This document shows positions 62,681 through 64,000 of a DNA stretch of 64,000 nucleotides, one piece after another. Source of the stretch: Microcystis wesenbergii NRERC-220. GTDB taxonomy: Bacteria > Cyanobacteriota > Cyanobacteriia > Cyanobacteriales > Microcystaceae. The DNA lies in contig NZ_JAVSJA010000001.1 in NCBI RefSeq assembly GCF_032027425.1, positions 930,001 through 994,000 on the forward strand, written 5' to 3'. Each line of letters begins with the position of its first letter. Position 1 is the first letter of the stretch. The translations under genes and the position numbers were made by a program. The notes beneath the pieces are model-generated. The model ran no database searches and had not been told where the DNA came from. It saw nothing but the letters and a program-made list of their open reading frames with translations.

Positions 62681-64000
62681 TTAAACAAATTTCAAGCCCA
62701 AACAAAGCCTAAACTGGCTTTGTAAGCGGCAAACACATCCCGATTCTCGGTCAGCCACTCAAAGAAACGGAAAGACATCGCTGTCCGAAAAGCTTCCAAG
62801 GCTTCCACAAAAGTGTTTAAAGGTCGATTCGCCCACCGCCTTTGCAATCCCCCAGTTAACTTATGCCACAAGATAAATGTATAGGCACAAAACACCAAGA
62901 TAAAATGACGAAGTAAGCTTCGTTTATCCCTGACTTGGTATTCTCTTAACCCTAACCATCCTTTGGCTTCTCGGTAGAATACTTCCACCCAATTTCTTTC
63001 GGTGTAAGTCCTCACTATCCACGACGCTGTTACTGTATCTGCCTCAACTACATTGGTCATGAAATAGTCCACCTCTGTAGCTTTTTCAATTGAACTTGCC
63101 TTGATGACGATAGCAAAGTTCCTTTCTCCTTCTCGGCTAGATATTTTCGCACTGAATACTGCTACCCAAACCGTTTTTTCTCGCTCTAGCTGAATAGTTA
63201 TTTTCTCAAAATCCCCTTCTGATAAGCTTTTTGCTAGTTGCTCAAGCTGGATTGTTTCTTCCACACCCCCTTCTTTTTCAATAATTACTTTTCGATTTTT
63301 GGCTACTCCTCCTAAGTATTTTAGCTTTCTTTCTTCCAGGGCTTTTAGAAAACTCGTGTTATTGCCATAACCAGCATCTATTAACCCGATTTTCGGTCGA
63401 TAGCCTCTGGTTAAGCTCCGGTCAATTAAATCTATCGCTATCTCTGGTTTCTTCTTAAATTCTTTGTCTTCTTTCCCCTCGGCTAAGGAACTAGCCGGTT
63501 GATAAATTTCAATGTCTAGGGGGACACTTTTTTTGCCGTCGTAGAGATGAGTAGTGACGGCGACTATTCCGTTGTCTGTCTTGCCAATTTCTCCCGAGTA
63601 CTGCCTCCCAACTCCGGCGGTCAGATTGCCACTTTTTCGATGTCCTGAGTCATCGACAATCAGCGTAAATCCTCGGGGGATTTGCGTCTGGCGGCATTGG
63701 TTCATCACTTGCAACCGACATTCATTCACCTGACGGTCTGACCAGGGAGATTCGGTCAAAAAGTGATGTAATCGGTTATAAACTACTCCGACGGCATTAT
63801 TGGCCATTTGAGTGAGGTTTTTCCTCTCACTTTCCCCTAATAATCCTCCTAAATATTGTCTGAAGCCGTTTTTTTGCGCTTCGTTTTTGAAGCAATTGTC
63901 AAACCGTCCACACCATCGGTCAAAGCAGGGAGGCATCGCTAGGGGTTGTCTCTTTCATCGCCGATTTCTCAACGTTAAGTGCTTATTCTGTAACGATTAT
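62681..64000 (-). mobile_element. IS701-family element (continues past the window)
   Basis: The left border is near 62681, where the disrupted acyltransferase frame ends. The right inverted end was not found in the last 64 bases, so it lies outside the window. Confidence 0.7.
62692..63936 (-). CDS. IS701-family transposase
   Basis: This 414-residue DDE transposase is intact from ATG 63936. Marks are CFDRWCGRFDNCFKNEAQKN at the N-terminus, FTLIVDDSGHRKSGNLTAGV (first D), KIGLIDAGYGNNTSFLKAL (second D), and RTYTERNWVEVFYREAKGWL (catalytic E). It matches IS701 transposases common in Microcystis. The element may be active. Confidence 0.9.
   Translation of the reverse strand: MPPCFDRWCGRFDNCFKNEAQKNGFRQYLGGLLGESERKNLTQMANNAVGVVYNRLHHFLTESPWSDRQVNECRLQVMNQCRQTQIPRGFTLIVDDSGHRKSGNLTAGVGRQYSGEIGKTDNGIVAVTTHLYDGKKSVPLDIEIYQPASSLAEGKEDKEFKKKPEIAIDLIDRSLTRGYRPKIGLIDAGYGNNTSFLKALEERKLKYLGGVAKNRKVIIEKEGGVEETIQLEQLAKSLSEGDFEKITIQLEREKTVWVAVFSAKISSREGERNFAIVIKASSIEKATEVDYFMTNVVEADTVTASWIVRTYTERNWVEVFYREAKGWLGLREYQVRDKRSLLRHFILVFCAYTFILWHKLTGGLQRRWANRPLNTFVEALEAFRTAMSFRFFEWLTENRDVFAAYKASLGFVWA

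Noticed and set aside
1-64000. tRNA or rRNA genes
   Set aside because: No T-loop-type GTTCGAATC sequence with a fitting acceptor stem and no rRNA-like segment was found by eye.

Overview
The window reads as chromosomal DNA of a bloom-forming cyanobacterium, most likely Microcystis (aeruginosa type). The evidence is the high density of the HIP1 octamer GCGATCGC, cyanobacterial housekeeping and photosystem genes (a Psb34-like protein, CyanoP/PsbP-like lipoprotein, RodA, HpsJ-like protein), and an unusual load of small palindromic repeats, MITE-like elements and decayed insertion sequences. The genus is inferred from this repeat style and from protein resemblance; no database search was possible.

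Layout. 1-10 kb: YaaW-like protein (cut by the window edge), FAD oxidoreductase, a small ParE-type toxin-antitoxin pair, RodA, Mrp-type Fe-S carrier, MOSC protein and two glycosyltransferases. 9-20 kb: an AtzE-like amidase with its tiny AtzG-like partner, a radical SAM protein, an extracellular-ligand-binding protein followed by a WecG-type glycosyltransferase, UreG, Maf, CyanoP, a TPR protein, Psb34 and a sugar transferase. 20-27 kb: HpsJ-like protein, 6-phosphogluconolactonase, zinc-ribbon/FHA protein, site-2 protease, metallophosphatase and a membrane pseudokinase.

28-35 kb is the accessory heart of the window. A phage-tail-sheath-type gene (contractile injection system or tailocin class) is cut after about 170 codons by an IS5-like element. 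About 4.9 kb of nested IS wreckage follows (IS5-like, IS630, two ISL3 copies, ISKra4). Then come remnants of a BrnT/BrnA toxin-antitoxin pair, a coiled-coil protein and an unrecognised 268-residue protein. The roughly 245 bp upstream of the sheath gene is closely repeated, inverted, upstream of a giant secreted subtilase at 53.9-57.2 kb. The two genes therefore appear to share a regulatory module about 29 kb apart.

35-53 kb is mostly housekeeping: icd, valS, Uma2 nuclease, purN, a two-domain PPK2, galE, a lipoprotein, an FkbM methyltransferase, a translationally coupled MBOAT acyltransferase / SGNH-like / NDH-2 trio, MazEF, a methyltransferase-like protein and purH. 53-64 kb holds the subtilase, a dead ISAs1 element, a MITE whose inner 78 bp has expanded to 15 tandem copies next to a polysaccharide deacetylase, a small membrane protein, and an acyltransferase-like gene cut by an IS701-family element that runs to the window end.

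Several genes fit cell-surface polysaccharide work (glycosyltransferases, WecG, sugar transferase, HpsJ, GalE, MBOAT/SGNH, deacetylase), though they do not form one cluster. At least six dispersed short repeat families recur between genes; in two places a repeat forms the end of a coding region.
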